Below, in pieces: positions 22,807 through 35,800 of a DNA stretch of 64,000 nucleotides. Source of the DNA: Balanoglossus misakiensis (taxonomy: Eukaryota; Hemichordata). Below the pieces are notes generated by a model. The model made no database searches, was not told where the DNA came from, and was given only the letters and a program-made list of their open reading frames with translations. Each line of letters begins with the position of its first letter. Position 1 is the stretch's first letter. The stretch is from assembly GCA_040954595.2 (NCBI GenBank), contig CM082593.2, forward strand, positions 2,108,001 through 2,172,000, given 5' to 3'. A program made the translations under genes and the position numbers.

Positions 22807-25800
22807 ACTACGAAAAGAACCCCTTCTCATGTTTTCATCAATTCGATGTCGACTCTCTTTATGGTTTCGTGTGAACATTTTGCAAGCCAACATATTGGAT
22901 GCCATAAGGCTTTCGTCGCAAGAGCAGCGAACACGTTGCCAAACATTGAAAGCGTTGCTGTAGTTCTAAACTGAGAATTCTTCTCCGAGAGCAATCAACT
23001 GTGTTGCCACTGTGCAGTTATTGAACCAATTGAAAATGCCAAAGTCTGACGCGGCTGATACATCGCCCAGGGGGTTGCAAAGACCCTGTGGAGAGACTGT
23101 TCATATACAAAACACTGATCATACAACTATAACGCGTCACAATTTTAATTAACAAGGCGCGGAGGTGAAATTCCGTAATTTTGTAATACCATAAATTAAA
23201 ACCTCACACCTTGAATTCCCTAGTGACCTAGAGAATACGATCATTATTCTTCCCCACAAAGCAGGAAATAAAATGAGAAATAAGGTCATTTTGTTTTTTA
23301 TTACGTATCATCTCTATTCCATCCGTCAGTCAAGTAATAATTTTGCATAATATGAATATACTATCTTATATGGCATTTGAAGGTTATAAGTCAGATTAAT
23401 GCATGGACAGGAGTTTATATTAAAATGTTTAATGTTAAAGTTTATGGGATCTTAATGGTCCACGTTCTGTAGTTTAATTGCCTATAAAACTAAAGATTTA
23501 TTATGGTAATTTGTTGTATAATAATTGTACATTTTTCTGATCAAATTGTCGTTAAAAAACATTTTCTTAAGATGTGTGTGTTGTGTTTCCACACACAATA
23601 ACGATTACCTTCTTTTAACTTGGCACTTTTATTACCTTGGTATTGTCAAATTTTTCCCATTAAGCTGGTATTGTATTCAGATCACTTCCTCTTGGGAGTT
23701 TAGACGATATAAAATAAAGTGTTATTTATGTACATTCTACCTATCTGTCTGCCTGAGTGTATCTGTCAGTCTGTTTGTACGTTGCCTGCCTACCATGCTT
23801 GTATACTTTCATATCCTTAGCCACAAATTGAAATGATATTCGTGAGAAATATCCAGGTTTTACTGAACATGAAAACCAGAATGAAATGAATGGCTGGTAA
23901 AGTATATTATCCAGAAAAGTCAACATGGCTGGAACCTGTTTGTATGTGAGTAATAATTCTTTCTCGTGGCATTTCCATGGAAACAAAAAACTCGACCGCA
24001 CCACGCGCTCGACGTTTGTCACGAGACTCCCCCAAGCCCAAACAAATAAAAAATACGCTTACGTGGTGCGGCCGGGAAAAGTCATTTATGTATTTTTCCT
24101 GGAAAATGAACTTATTCCGCCCCCATATAACACGCATTGTTTCCGTTTCTAAATACAGTTTGTCAATACCCAGAAATAACTCACTCTCAGCATTGGAGAA
24201 CCTTTGTGAAAATTCAGACGTCAATAAAAAAAAAACAATTGACCCAAATCATGGAGCAAAGTGTACACAATGTCCTTGTGTCTTGCTGCGTCGGTTTAAT
24301 TTTTCGCACATTAAACTCTTTGTGTAGATTTACACTGTACCGAGCAGGTTAATTGAAAAACACAGAAAATATGTTTTGCATGTGTGATATACTGTTTGTC
24401 GCTCAGTCTTTCTGAATTTAGCATATTGCACACTGCCACAGAAACCATGACATCAGTGATAAATATTTACTGATCATGGGACCATGCGCACATACATACA
24501 CACACCCCATGATGATCACGTGAATGGTTTCAAAAATTCGTTTAATAATGTCGAGCATTTCCTTTTCAGAAAATACGATCATAAATAGAAATGGGTATAT
24601 ACACAACGAAAATCATGGGGGCAGTCCATAGTGATGGTATTGGCGTTGAACGTTTAATTACGCTCTGTTGGCAGAAATTGATTGGAGCGTGTTTTGCTGA
24701 ATCTTTGCAAATGACACAGTTTGTCTTCTGATGACCAGTTCGCTTTCGAAAGGATTCACCGGATTGAAATGTATGTATTCCCTTTAAAATTAACTATGAA
24801 ATATTCCAAGAAAATACAACTCCGATTTATATCTAACGCATTGATGCTCGATGACGTATTCTATAATTTTGATGTTTTTCCCACGCGTTTCAGTTGAGTT
24901 CGCGAGAGAAAAACAAGCTTGCCAAATATTACGGAGACAAATAGAGTATGAGAAGTATGTTGATGACCTAAATAAGGCGTAGTCTGCCTGTGGATAAAGT
25001 TGTGTGAAATCGGTGCTGCTATGTTGAATAATTAATTGTATGTACTTGATATGTGTTTACAGGTATCCTCTGTCAAGTGTTTGAGAAAACTTGTTAAAAT
25101 GCAAACACTTTGTCGATTATAACGATATTGCATATAGTGCAATGAAACAAAACCCAGGTGTTCGATGTCTTCAAACAAAATGCAGGTTTGTTCTACCAGA
25201 TATATGTCAAACCTTATAGAAGTCGAGCACATCAACCGGACGAGTGTAGACAGCCAGGCTGACTACACGAAACGACAGCGTAGCTCCTTTTACGGAAAGC
25301 ATAGGTGTTTCCATCAACACGTCATGCCCTGACAACCGTTTACTTGATAGGAAATTAATTCTCGTGAAATGTCATGGAAAGTATAATACCCTTTCTGCTT
25401 AATTTCGGTTTGTGCATTACACTCCTGATAGAAATCAACTGCGTGACGTTCTCATAGTAGCGTGCATGCTCGTTATTTGATATATACAAAGACAAGTTCT
25501 TTGACCATATGAAAGGTAATCGCTTGATCCGAGCAGATTAAACGGATTAAACAAGCGTGATCACACATAATCTGACACATAATGGAGCATGAGCTCATTT
25601 CGGCGGGAATCGTGGATAATATTTTCCGCTCGGTGTTTCCTGACAGTACTCTTGCGGGGATTGGAAACGAGCTGAAAAACGTATGAATATTGTGATCTCT
25701 TTTCGTGTCAAAGAAGATCTTATGAATGACAACCGAGTTTTAAGAAACTGTAAACGCTTGCATCAGGATAAAATACTAGTACACGATTTCGTGAAAGGGT

Positions 25801-26995
25801 AAAAAACATCCGGAGATGTAATACTATTGTCAAACCGGATGCTGTCAAAGTGTAGACATTTTCCACGTCACAAGTTGCTCTGACAGGTAGGTCATATACA
25901 GTGATTTGGGGAGGATAAAAACCATGGCCAATCCCCTTCCAATAAACCAAGGCCGAAGAATCACAAATGAAATAAAAGATATTAAGCTCTTTATCCAAGA
26001 ATAGAAATCAAACAATTCTCGCATGCAAAGGTCATGCAAATTTATATACATCTCAGTCCTTGGCTTGTGTTAAAGACCAATTACTGGTAATTGCACAGAA
26101 GCTATTGTGCAAAGTTGAGAAAATTCTCTTTCTCGTTCAATATTTTTTTCTCGTTTGATATTTGGCAGACTAAGCCTCATAACATTTCCATGTGAAAAAT
26201 CGTCGCTTGCATTAGCAGAATTTGCCAGATTTCACTCAGCATTCACTTACCGTTTTCTCAAAACGCCTAAACTAAAAAGTCTTATATCCCCAGCGAATTT
26301 TAATTTAATATACCAATATTTCGACCCGGACGCTTTGATTAATCATCGAAAATTTGATTTATTTTTCCAGGCCTGACTTTTGAAGGTCACCAATAATGCG
26401 ATATATTATAAGATAATCACCAGTGACAAACGTCAATCGCCACCTTTGACATTTCAAAAATTGAGGAATTAAGAATATCCATGTGCAGCCAGGCAGAAGA
26501 TATTTGTGATATTAATATTTCAAGGATTTATGAAAGTGTTAACATGATGTCTCACTAATTCTTGAGATTCGTGAACGCTTGGAATGCAAACGAGATCTTA
26601 AGGCTGCCACTTAAGACAGAAGTAAGCCGAGAGAAAAAAAAAACTCATTCGAGGAATTTTGCTCAGCAAATTTCCTCTCGTGTGCGAATTTTTAAAATTA
26701 CTTTTGTGCCATTGACCAAAATATGGCAATATCCTAGGCTTTAGCATGTTCTCAGTCTGTCATTTTGACAAGTTCTCCATCTTCTAAACTAGTAGTTCAA
26801 AACATTCAAAACATCAACACACAGTGCTAATACAGGTGTCTTTCGTGTTCTTATTCCCTATTGGAGCTGATGTGCAATCGATCTTGTGAAGCTGGTTTTG
26901 ATTGGTCAGCTGCTTTCTTGAATCAATCTTCAAACAGGTGTTCACAATACAGCAAGTGCGTGAATGTTATATCACCATAGACAGTTTTCATGTGG
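22807..26995. other. Intergenic region between GPCR and polycystin-like gene
   Basis: I scanned both strands for further exons, in particular for polycystin channel-domain exons on the minus strand, and found none. ORFs of 60-116 aa overlap on opposite strands and show no family resemblance. Candidate minus-strand poly(A) signals (tttatt on plus, e.g. about 26358) exist for the neighbouring gene. Confidence 0.55.
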
Positions 26996-29900
26996 CTATC
27001 GTCCGTAGAAGTGTAGTGTAGGCTGTTCCCGCGCAACTTTCTGTGGAGGACGATTCTGCCGATATATCACCAACCAACCTCTGTACACGTCGTTATCTTG
27101 AAGTGTAAAGGGCTTCTTTCGCAGCTTATAAACGACAGAGAAAACACCTGCAAGCAGGATAGCCTGAAAAGAAGAGAAGAGAAACATTTAAATAACACAG
27201 TGTGGCCAAAAGTAGGCTGAAAGGGTGGCCTGTATTGTCAACATTGTCTTATAGGAATAAACCAATACATTTAATTAAAAGTCATACAGAATTTAGTTCT
27301 TGTTACCTTTGAAGGGTCAACAATAAATGCTGACAAGAAGATTGATGTAAGTTGTGCCAACAACCACTGCTTGGAAATCACTGGTCCCCATTCAAGGCTG
27401 TACAGTACTAAGAAGAACAGTGACAAGAATGACGACATAAACACAAGGATCCAGGCAAGACATCTAAGAAAGCATGGCGCTGGAGAACGACCAGGTGCGG
27501 TGACGTCACCAGCGCCGTCCACATTGTAAGAGTTAGGTGCAGGTGAAACTTCAGACTTTGATCCCGACTTCTTGAACAACATTATCATGATTGTGGCCAC
27601 GGGGACCGTGACTAGAGAACTGATGAGGGCGATGTAGACCGTACCGAGCGAGAAGCGTTGGGAACCGATCTCCCAAGTTTTGGTGGCGCGCACTTCTTCC
27701 TGTCTGCTGTAGAACATGGCGTTGGAAATCATGGCCAGGCACAAAATGGCCGCGCAGCAGGATAGTCGTTGTACTCGGTTGAAACCGCTCGGCATTTGTC
27801 GGCTCAGAACTGAACCCCACAGATACTCATCAAACACCTGGACGCGGATTTGACTCGACAGAAGATGGGCGAATCTCACGAAGTGGCTTTCGTCGGACAC
27901 GGTGAGCGTTCTGACATCGCCGTCCTCTCCATCGCCACTCCTGATCCAATCGTAACATAGGAAATTAACCCTGAAAAAAGAGGTTTAAACTTTGTTTAAG
28001 TCATTATTGCCAATATAGTGCAAAATAAATGCACACCGTTGTCTTGCAATAGTTAACTAAAATTGATTTTGGTAAAAGTTTCTTACCTCTCTTTCGTGAG
28101 AATGTCAACGACTTCAATTCGATCCAAAAACCACTTGTCAGTTCGTCTTGTGTCAGACTCCTTGAGTGAGACGTCCATTCGATCTATAGGTCCGAGATGG
28201 TCTCTCACAGAAACCCAAAAGCTGCAGACACTACCAACGGTCAGTTTCTAAAAGGACAAATAAACATGCTTTTCTTAAACGTGTTTTAACGTATCGAACA
28301 TATACTTCTGTTCAGGTATACAATTGTGTGGAAATGAAGCTGCATGAGAACAGTGCTTCAATAAAAGCCGGTAACGTTTCTCTGCGAGGTACAGAAACTC
28401 TTTTGAGGAACGCTATTGGATTCTTAAAAGTGGTTTTCACTGCGGTTTTGCATCATGATCAACAAGACCCGTGGTCACAGCGCAATATAAAACTGAGAAG
28501 TCAGTAAATGTCTCGTTGGTGGCGCTATTAATTCATTCAATAACTTAACACATTACCAATCGATTTTCTCTGTCCACAAGTCGTATGAGCCTGCTTAGTC
28601 CTTTCTCGCCAAACAGACGAATGGCCACTACGCATGTTGTACCAGAGCCTGGTCTCAGTCCAGTGGAAACATTAATACAGTAGTAAAACTGTTCATCCTT
28701 TGAGTTGAACATTTGAGGAACCGAGAACCACTGGGGGGAAATTACAAAACTTTATTATAGGTCTTCAGAAAATGGCTTCAGTGACGTGACAGAAACGACG
28801 TGTTTGACTGAAACTATCAGTAGTTCTCTGAACTTGCCTTTTCCAAATCTTGTCTGTCCTTTCGTCTCATTAGCATAACAAGGATAACGTACAAGACGAA
28901 TAGAGTGACGACAGTAGCAAGCACAACAGTGTTATCTTTCACGTTCTTCTTGAACACGCTATCAAAATCGATCTGGTTTACCGGGACGAAGAAAGCACGA
29001 GCTGTGAACGATGTCAGGTGATCACATTGGCAGACGACATAGGCGTCGGTTGACCGGTGTACATCAGGCTGCAATATATAAAGTGAATACACACTGTATT
29101 TCAGATAACACACAGACTCCTAAGCGAATGCATTGGGTCGCATTGCAAAGTTTCAAAATACTTCTCTTAGGCTTGGTCAGTCACGTGTAAAGTCATTCTC
29201 GTCAACTATGGTCAGAACGACGTATACCAACAAAACTAATAGTACAAATACTCTCCTATTGCTAGTATTCAAATGATATGAAAACATAGCTCAAGCTTAT
29301 CTTACCCAGCATCCATCTGTCTGCCATCGTTGGTTTGTTTCATTCCAATACAGACACGAGTAAGACGACAGAGACAGGGTGACAGGTTGAACATTTTGCG
29401 CATGACCATTTCCGACTGAAAAAAGGGGGCAAAAGTTTCATGAAGCACAGTGACTGTGCATGAAGTAATATGTGCATACATGCAGTGAATATTAATCAAC
29501 GACTACATTCATTTGAAAGGGAATGTGTCTAATCATGAAGTCTTGAGCTTGTGTCTGGGTAACCAAGACTACGGCTAGCTGTGAATACACCAAATGCGAA
29601 TATCACGAACGCGCAAGGTTTCATGGGAGCGGAAGTGCGGAAAATGAACAGCAGACGACGCTAGCGCTATGCACCAACACGGAAGTGGGAGATTTTTGCA
29701 TGCAAATCGTCAAAATACGAAGGGGCATATGGTTTCTGGTTGATAATCTCACTGGTAAGTACCCCTGTGTATGTTTTTAGACTGAATTATTGTATATAAT
29801 TGTTGTATATCGCGAGACTACGGGCTGCACGTACGCGGACGACCGGCGCTGCTCTCTTGGCCGCCGAGGACCTGTACGTTCGCGTTGCGTTGTCTAAGCA

Positions 29901-32819
29901 TGTCCTCATGAAACCTTGCGCGTTCGCGAGATTCGCATTGGGTGTATTTCCCTCGCATAAAGTTCAAAATTATTGCACACCAGCGACGGATGAGTTGACA
30001 GAAAGCTGAAGCATCTGGGCGTCGTCAGCGGGGTCAACTGAATTCGCGACCGTGTCACCGTGTAATATCTCAATGCGCCGGAGCTGCAACTGGCGGGGTT
30101 CCCGGTCGACTTTGCGTACATAGACCGTGTAGGTGTCGCTGGCTTGGACAGGGTGCCCGTTGTCGTCGAAAACCTCGAGAGACACAACAGGGGCAAACGC
30201 TAAATCTTCCGGAGATTGGCACTTCTTGGGATTCACCATCGAGCTGATGAACTGGAAGAAATGACGTGCCAGACACATTAGCATCAGATCATACGATAGC
30301 AGATAGAAGACACAATCTTCGATCGCCATTTCATCAAGCCTGTCTATTCAGAAACCCACAGAACGGTACACTTGTACGTGTACATACCTTACTGGAGATG
30401 CTTCGTCCAGAAGTGTTGAGATTACCACCGGGTGTAAGAAAGAACCCCCCGGCTGCGGGTAGAAGTTTGTTGCCGATGAATCCACCCTGACCTCCGTACT
30501 TCCTCACAGTCGCCTCTATCAGACGCGAAGTGAAGTCGACATCAACAACACCACTCTTTGGCGGTTCGGTTATTGTCGATACCTTGTCAAGGCAGACATC
30601 TATTGCTCTGAAGAGGGTTGTTGACAAGCGGGTGTCCTTTCAAAAGAAAAACGGGGAAATTATGTTGTTAGGCCTATGTCTGGTCAGAGGCCTATAAATT
30701 CTCTATTATCCGAAGAGCCATGACTTACCCGTTCATAATCGAAAAGCAAGTATGATCACTTACCGTTTCACTGCATATGAACATATCTTTACGTTTGAGT
30801 TGATCATAAAGATTCGCCTCGATAAGGTTAGAAGACGCCCTAAATATGTCTGTATAATGAATCCAACAATATTAACGACTTCAATGAGACATAAAATAAC
30901 ATGTAAAAGAATGAGATTTGAGAAGAGGTTAACAATCGTTTGAAGTTCTTGAAAATACAAAAGTGCATTCTGATCATCCAGTTCAGGTTGTACATCCACC
31001 TGAAACTGACAGTGTATTCCATTACTGGATCATGTTGATATCTGCAAACTATACGACACCTTTTGCGATTTCGGTGGTTATTTCTTTAAAGTTCCCATCT
31101 TGGCCTGAACTTTGTTTAAGGCGCTTGATCACATCGGATATAAGCTCAGCTCCCATAATCTGTACGGAAAATGATAGACGTGGTTTCTTGATGTGACATG
31201 AATAAGCATTAGTAAATGTTTCCCAGTATCAACATCAACAACAAGCACTAATGCCGAGATCACCAAACAAACCCTCAACGCATAGAAGAAAATAGGATAT
31301 AAACTCGAACATATACCTGTGAACTTAACAGAAGCTCTTCGGGAAATCTGAAGGATGTAACAGCAGACAATGCGTCTGCCGTTTGTTCTAAGGTCGTGAG
31401 GTCATGCCCACTTTCATGATGGTAGATTCTGAATATGGCTTCCAATAAGGACGATCGTGCCTGAAAATTGAAATTATTGTGACAATACACTACTGAATCT
31501 CTGTTACTTTTCCAATACTTTTGTTTAAGGGCGGTGCCCAGGTAAATGTTACCGAGATTCCCCACTCTTTTTCGTGACCAAGAGTATCTATTGTTTGCTT
31601 TCGATATTTGAATATTTGCGTGACCAGGTGTTAGGAATTAATTATTTTCGCTCGTAGAAAGAGCCTGCACGTTGTCATGTTGAGTTGCTGCTATTTTGTA
31701 TTGGCCATGGTGTCTCCTTGTCAAGGAGTTTTGGATCCAACTTTACTGGTAATTAACCTGTGTGGAGGTGCCTGTCTTGGCGTGAATATTGTGGCAGCAG
31801 TTTGGGATTTTGTAGAGGCCTGTGGATTTTCAAGAAGGTGCCATGGATGACGTTCCGTGAGTACGCAGTTTGAAGTGGAGCTGTCATGAGGGTACGTGAA
31901 CTACAGGGTTCAAACGGCTAGCGTGTCGTAACAATATCAATATAGTCATGTGTATAGTACAGGTGCGTGATAAGGTTTAGCTGTTTGCTATTTGCGTGAA
32001 CACATTTTGAAGAATTATGGTATCATCACATGAAGTGGCTGTTATTTTGCTTGTAATGACTGCAATGTTGACTTGAGAAATAATTGTGCTGGCGTTATTA
32101 GCAGCAATGAACTTACCAACTGTAATTCCTCGATATTAGCTTCACTCCACCCCTAAAAAGCGAGAAAAAGTCGACGAGTAAGATAGTCTAATTAATGCTA
32201 GGAATAAATAAATTAATTGCTGTTATTAGCAAAGCTACTTCCGACTACATAAAATTAATTCCATCACATGACATTAATTGGAATTCGGTCATCACTGTGA
32301 CATTAAATTAATTGGAGATACTAATAAACGTGTAGTGATAGTCAGTATTTTAATTGAAGACTAAACATTACCTGAGACTGAGAATTGAAGACGGCAGCAT
32401 AAACGTTTACTTCGTTCAGTAGAAGGGTATTGTCGGTTGAGTGTAAGTAGATGTCTATGATCTTCCTTTGGAAATCACCGATGTTGTTTAAGTTGATCCA
32501 CTGTCCTCTCCCGTTGCTTTCCACGACATGAGCTCGAAGTTCACAGGCCAGTCCTACAGTATTGTTGTGATCGCATGTTGAGTTCAGCTCGGTCTCATCA
32601 GCCTTATTCAAAGCAGTTGATCCTATAAACCAAAACCAAAATGAGCAACAGCTATTACTGTTGACTAGTGTGTTTCCTTGGATTGTGAAAGGCCATGGCT
32701 ATGTTAATACAGCAGTTTTTGAATAACACTGTTATTTGTCACCTACCTGTGCATTCTTGTTTGTCTTGAGCTCTGACACAGCACAGTAACGAAAGCAATA
32801 CAGCTATCAATCGAAACAT
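26996..32819 (-). CDS. Polycystin-1/REJ-like receptor with GPS and PLAT domains but no channel domain; 14 exons, 905 aa
   Basis: Exons (minus): 32819-32747, 32622-32372, 32152-32117, 31460-31317, 31159-31060, 30849-30764, 30636-30388, 30251-29981, 29415-29306, 29068-28838, 28730-28557, 28247-28087, 27970-27307, 27163-26996. Phases agree throughout. Residues 1-18 are a signal peptide (MFRLIAVLLSLLCCVRA). An extracellular region of about 420 aa follows, then a GPS motif (CLYWNET…GCW…CQCDHLTSF) with the HL^T autoproteolysis site at about residue 458/459. Next come TM1 (about 488-510), a PLAT domain (about 520-630), and TM2-TM5, including RVQRLSCCAAILCLAM and LYSLEWG as in polycystin-1. The protein stops about 35 residues after TM5, where polycystin-1 relatives continue with six more helices forming the TRP-like channel. 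The ectodomain is also short, with no PKD or lectin domain recognised. Intron 10 has a GC donor. Exons 3 and 5 are the least certain. Confidence 0.85.
29584..29949. mobile_element. Inverted-repeat (foldback-like) element in an intron
   Basis: Arms 29584-29625 and 29906-29949 are inverted copies of about 42 bp, around 90% identical; the shared core is cgaacgcgcaaggtttcatg. They are separated by about 280 bp of unusually GC-rich DNA. The element lies in the intron between exons 8 and 9 of the polycystin-like gene. No convincing target-site duplication was found. Confidence 0.7.
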
Positions 32820-35800
32820 CTTTGGTTTTTATATTGCCTACCCACGGTTACTTCACACGCTACTGTAAGCTCTCCGATACCGGCGACCCAGTCGTTCTTG
32901 TAAAACGATTGCTCGCCAGAAATTCGAACCTTCGTCATTCACTGTATACTGCAAATTGTTTGATGCCATGGTTACAGTGGTGCGACACGCCCCCGAAACC
33001 ACCAGCCGAAGATTCTGATAATTGCTTTATGAAGTGTTGCAACGCTATTGGTTAACAGGGAATGGGTCCGTCGATATGACTGAGATGCCTGCTCATATTA
33101 AAGAAAGTTAGACTTCAGTATCCATGAACACATGTTTCAATATTGAATGATCTATGTGTGTCTTGTTTTAGTCTGTTCTACTATTCGCTATGATGTCTGC
33201 CACACCCACTTATACGAACAAGCACCGTTTCGGTCGACTGAACAAGGTGGGAAGCTCGTGTTTGTTGAAAGGTCACCATTTGTTTAATTATGTTGTGCAC
33301 ACGATGAATTCATCTTTTTTCGGCTGATGGGCAATTTAATATTGCTAACGTAATGAACCGTCTTATTCACAAAACGCACAATTTGGTATTGTCCACAAGC
33401 TAATCATCAATCCACCCGGCCATCCATCATATGATGCTGTATTGTTTAATTGATCTTCAAAACTCTGACTAAACATTTCTTGCTAATCAGCTTGAGCAAC
33501 CCTGGAAGCAAATTTTTAAATGCGAACTTTGGTAATTACAATACTGCCTGGCGCCACCACATGTTGTATTCCGTTGAGTTTTTTGTTTTCACTACCGAAC
33601 AACATCAAAACTATTCAGTCCTGTCATCAGACGTAAACCAGCAAGTAAAAACACGTTAAAAACCGATAAGCTTTATCGCTCAAAACTTGTCTGAAAAATC
33701 AACAGTATTGAAGAGAAGACTTCAAGTGAATGCGAAATAATTAAAGTGGTCGTAATAATTAAAGTGGTAGGACCTTCTTCTGTCAGTCGTATTTTACTGA
33801 ATGTTTGTCGGTAAATTTTAATACCTAGTTTGGAAATATTCGTAAAATAAAAATGCTTTCTTCGTGTATGGAAAGTTTAGTATTACAAGAAAATATAGTG
33901 TGGGTATATTTTGACAGGCACGTTGCATGTGTCCCATCTGTGTATACCTATATTTAATTAACTGACCAGGAGGGGCAAGTTTGTTTATCATATCAATCGG
34001 GCGCACGGTGTGGTGATATGATGGGTCCGGTTTTGATTATTTGCTTATTTCCTTCAGTGAGCGTTGATGGGTCTGACGTCAGCTGCAAAATATACCCGTG
34101 GTCTCCCTTGGTGACACAGCCTACTTCTTTTTGAATGACCACGATATCGTGTGCACCAATCATCATGATTACGACTAGACCTGTGAGGCATACGAGGGTT
34201 TCGTAGTTATTTAGCTGAACTTTTTTATCTACCCAGTTTTATAATCTCAGCATGTAAATCTACTCAAATGAGATCTCAAATTTACAACAGGCCAATAATT
34301 ACTCATTGGGAAAACAGCAAAAGCAATATTTTTAACGAATGGTCCGCCCGTCTCATCAAACGTTATTAATGGCACAGCTGAGAGTAACAGGATAGCGGTC
34401 CAAATATAGTTTATATCGTGTTCGTCGATTAAGATGGGCTAGGAATTCTAAAAATTCGCTTATGTACCCTTGTGCTGGTATCTAGTATTGTACGATTAAC
34501 AAGAGGCCGCGCTATGTCCTCTTTCTCAATAACACAGTAAGGCTGCACCCTCTGGCCAACTTCTCCTTCGCCTCCTTGAGCCTGTATAAGACAGCTGGCC
34601 AAGAAACCGATCTCACTTTTTACGTCACGAATTGAAAACGGGGTCTGCAACATCCCCAAGAGTTTTGTGTGCGCTGTGTTGTTTATAAAGAAATGTAACT
34701 TGAGAAGACGCTCATCTGTTTATAGTGAACGCAGCAGGTTTCACCCTCTTAATACGGCACGCGCCGTCACCATGGTAACATTTATGATACGCATGCATTA
34801 TAAAAAGAAACAGCAAATATGAGTCGATCCACGTGATGAGAATCCTTGGAAGATGTACCAGTCGATATTCAACACGTCAAATGTCAAAAAGTTTTCTCCT
34901 CAAAAAAGAAAAGAAAAAAAGATCCACCAGCTATCCCCCAGTGACCCCAACTTACTGATTACTGTCAGGACGCCGTGACCCGTATGAATCATAGAAAAGT
35001 ATATTTGATGTACTTTTGAAAATATCTGCCGAAGAATTTGGTTGAAAATTTGTCAACTGATACAAGTGTATCAGTTTCTGCAGAACTTTCCATAAACATG
35101 TAATATAATAGAGTCCCCTAATTTCAGCCATGTAAAAATGCTCGGTGTGTACACTTGATGGAATTTCATCGGAATTGGGTCGGTGGTTTGGAAGAATAGT
35201 CTGGCTGTGGTGGCAAAGGTCACACGCCTTCAATTACTCATCTTCGGTCTGACATTCCACAAACACTTTCCTCTTGAAGTTCAGACTAATCAACATGAGT
35301 TGTACGTGTGTCTGCGAGTGATGAGATCTGCCATTTCAAGGGGTGTGTGTAGGAGGGTGGGTGTGCCCTGAACTTCTTCTTGTACATGATTTCTGGCTTG
35401 GTGAAATTCCCAAACCTGTGACTAGGAATAGATTGTACATAGACACACCAGGAAGAGATCTTGTCAGTGTAACAACCCATGATGGATACTTTATGTGCAA
35501 AAATGAGTCAAATCTACAAAACAAAAATATATATAGATAAGTAACACTGCAAACAATAAATCTCATCATCCTCAGCTCTGAAACCTGCTGGCTCTAAAAA
35601 AATAACACAGTTTTAAAGCTCAATAATCCAACAAGGAGCCAGCTAAATATTCCCTTAAATGAGAAATACACATCCAGAAAAATACAACTATAATAATAAG
35701 TAGGTTATACTGTGATTATTTTATAAGAATAACCATGGCGTACAATATATCCTTGTCTATGAGACTGAGTGAGGGTAATTTAAAGTGGTTTCACAAAAAA

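Noticed and set aside
30760-30999. Minus-strand ORF VDVQPELDDQN… as an extra polycystin exon
   Set aside because: Its end phase cannot join the next exon. Joining 31060 directly to 30849 gives an intact frame (…TEIAK-D-IFRASSNL…), so this is intron.
32870-32960. tRNA-like B-box on the minus strand (ggttcgaattt)
   Set aside because: No A box or cloverleaf around it; it overlaps the upstream region of the polycystin-like gene.
34429-34659. 76-aa hydrophilic minus ORF
   Set aside because: Protein-like composition but no homology I can name and no clear splice partners.
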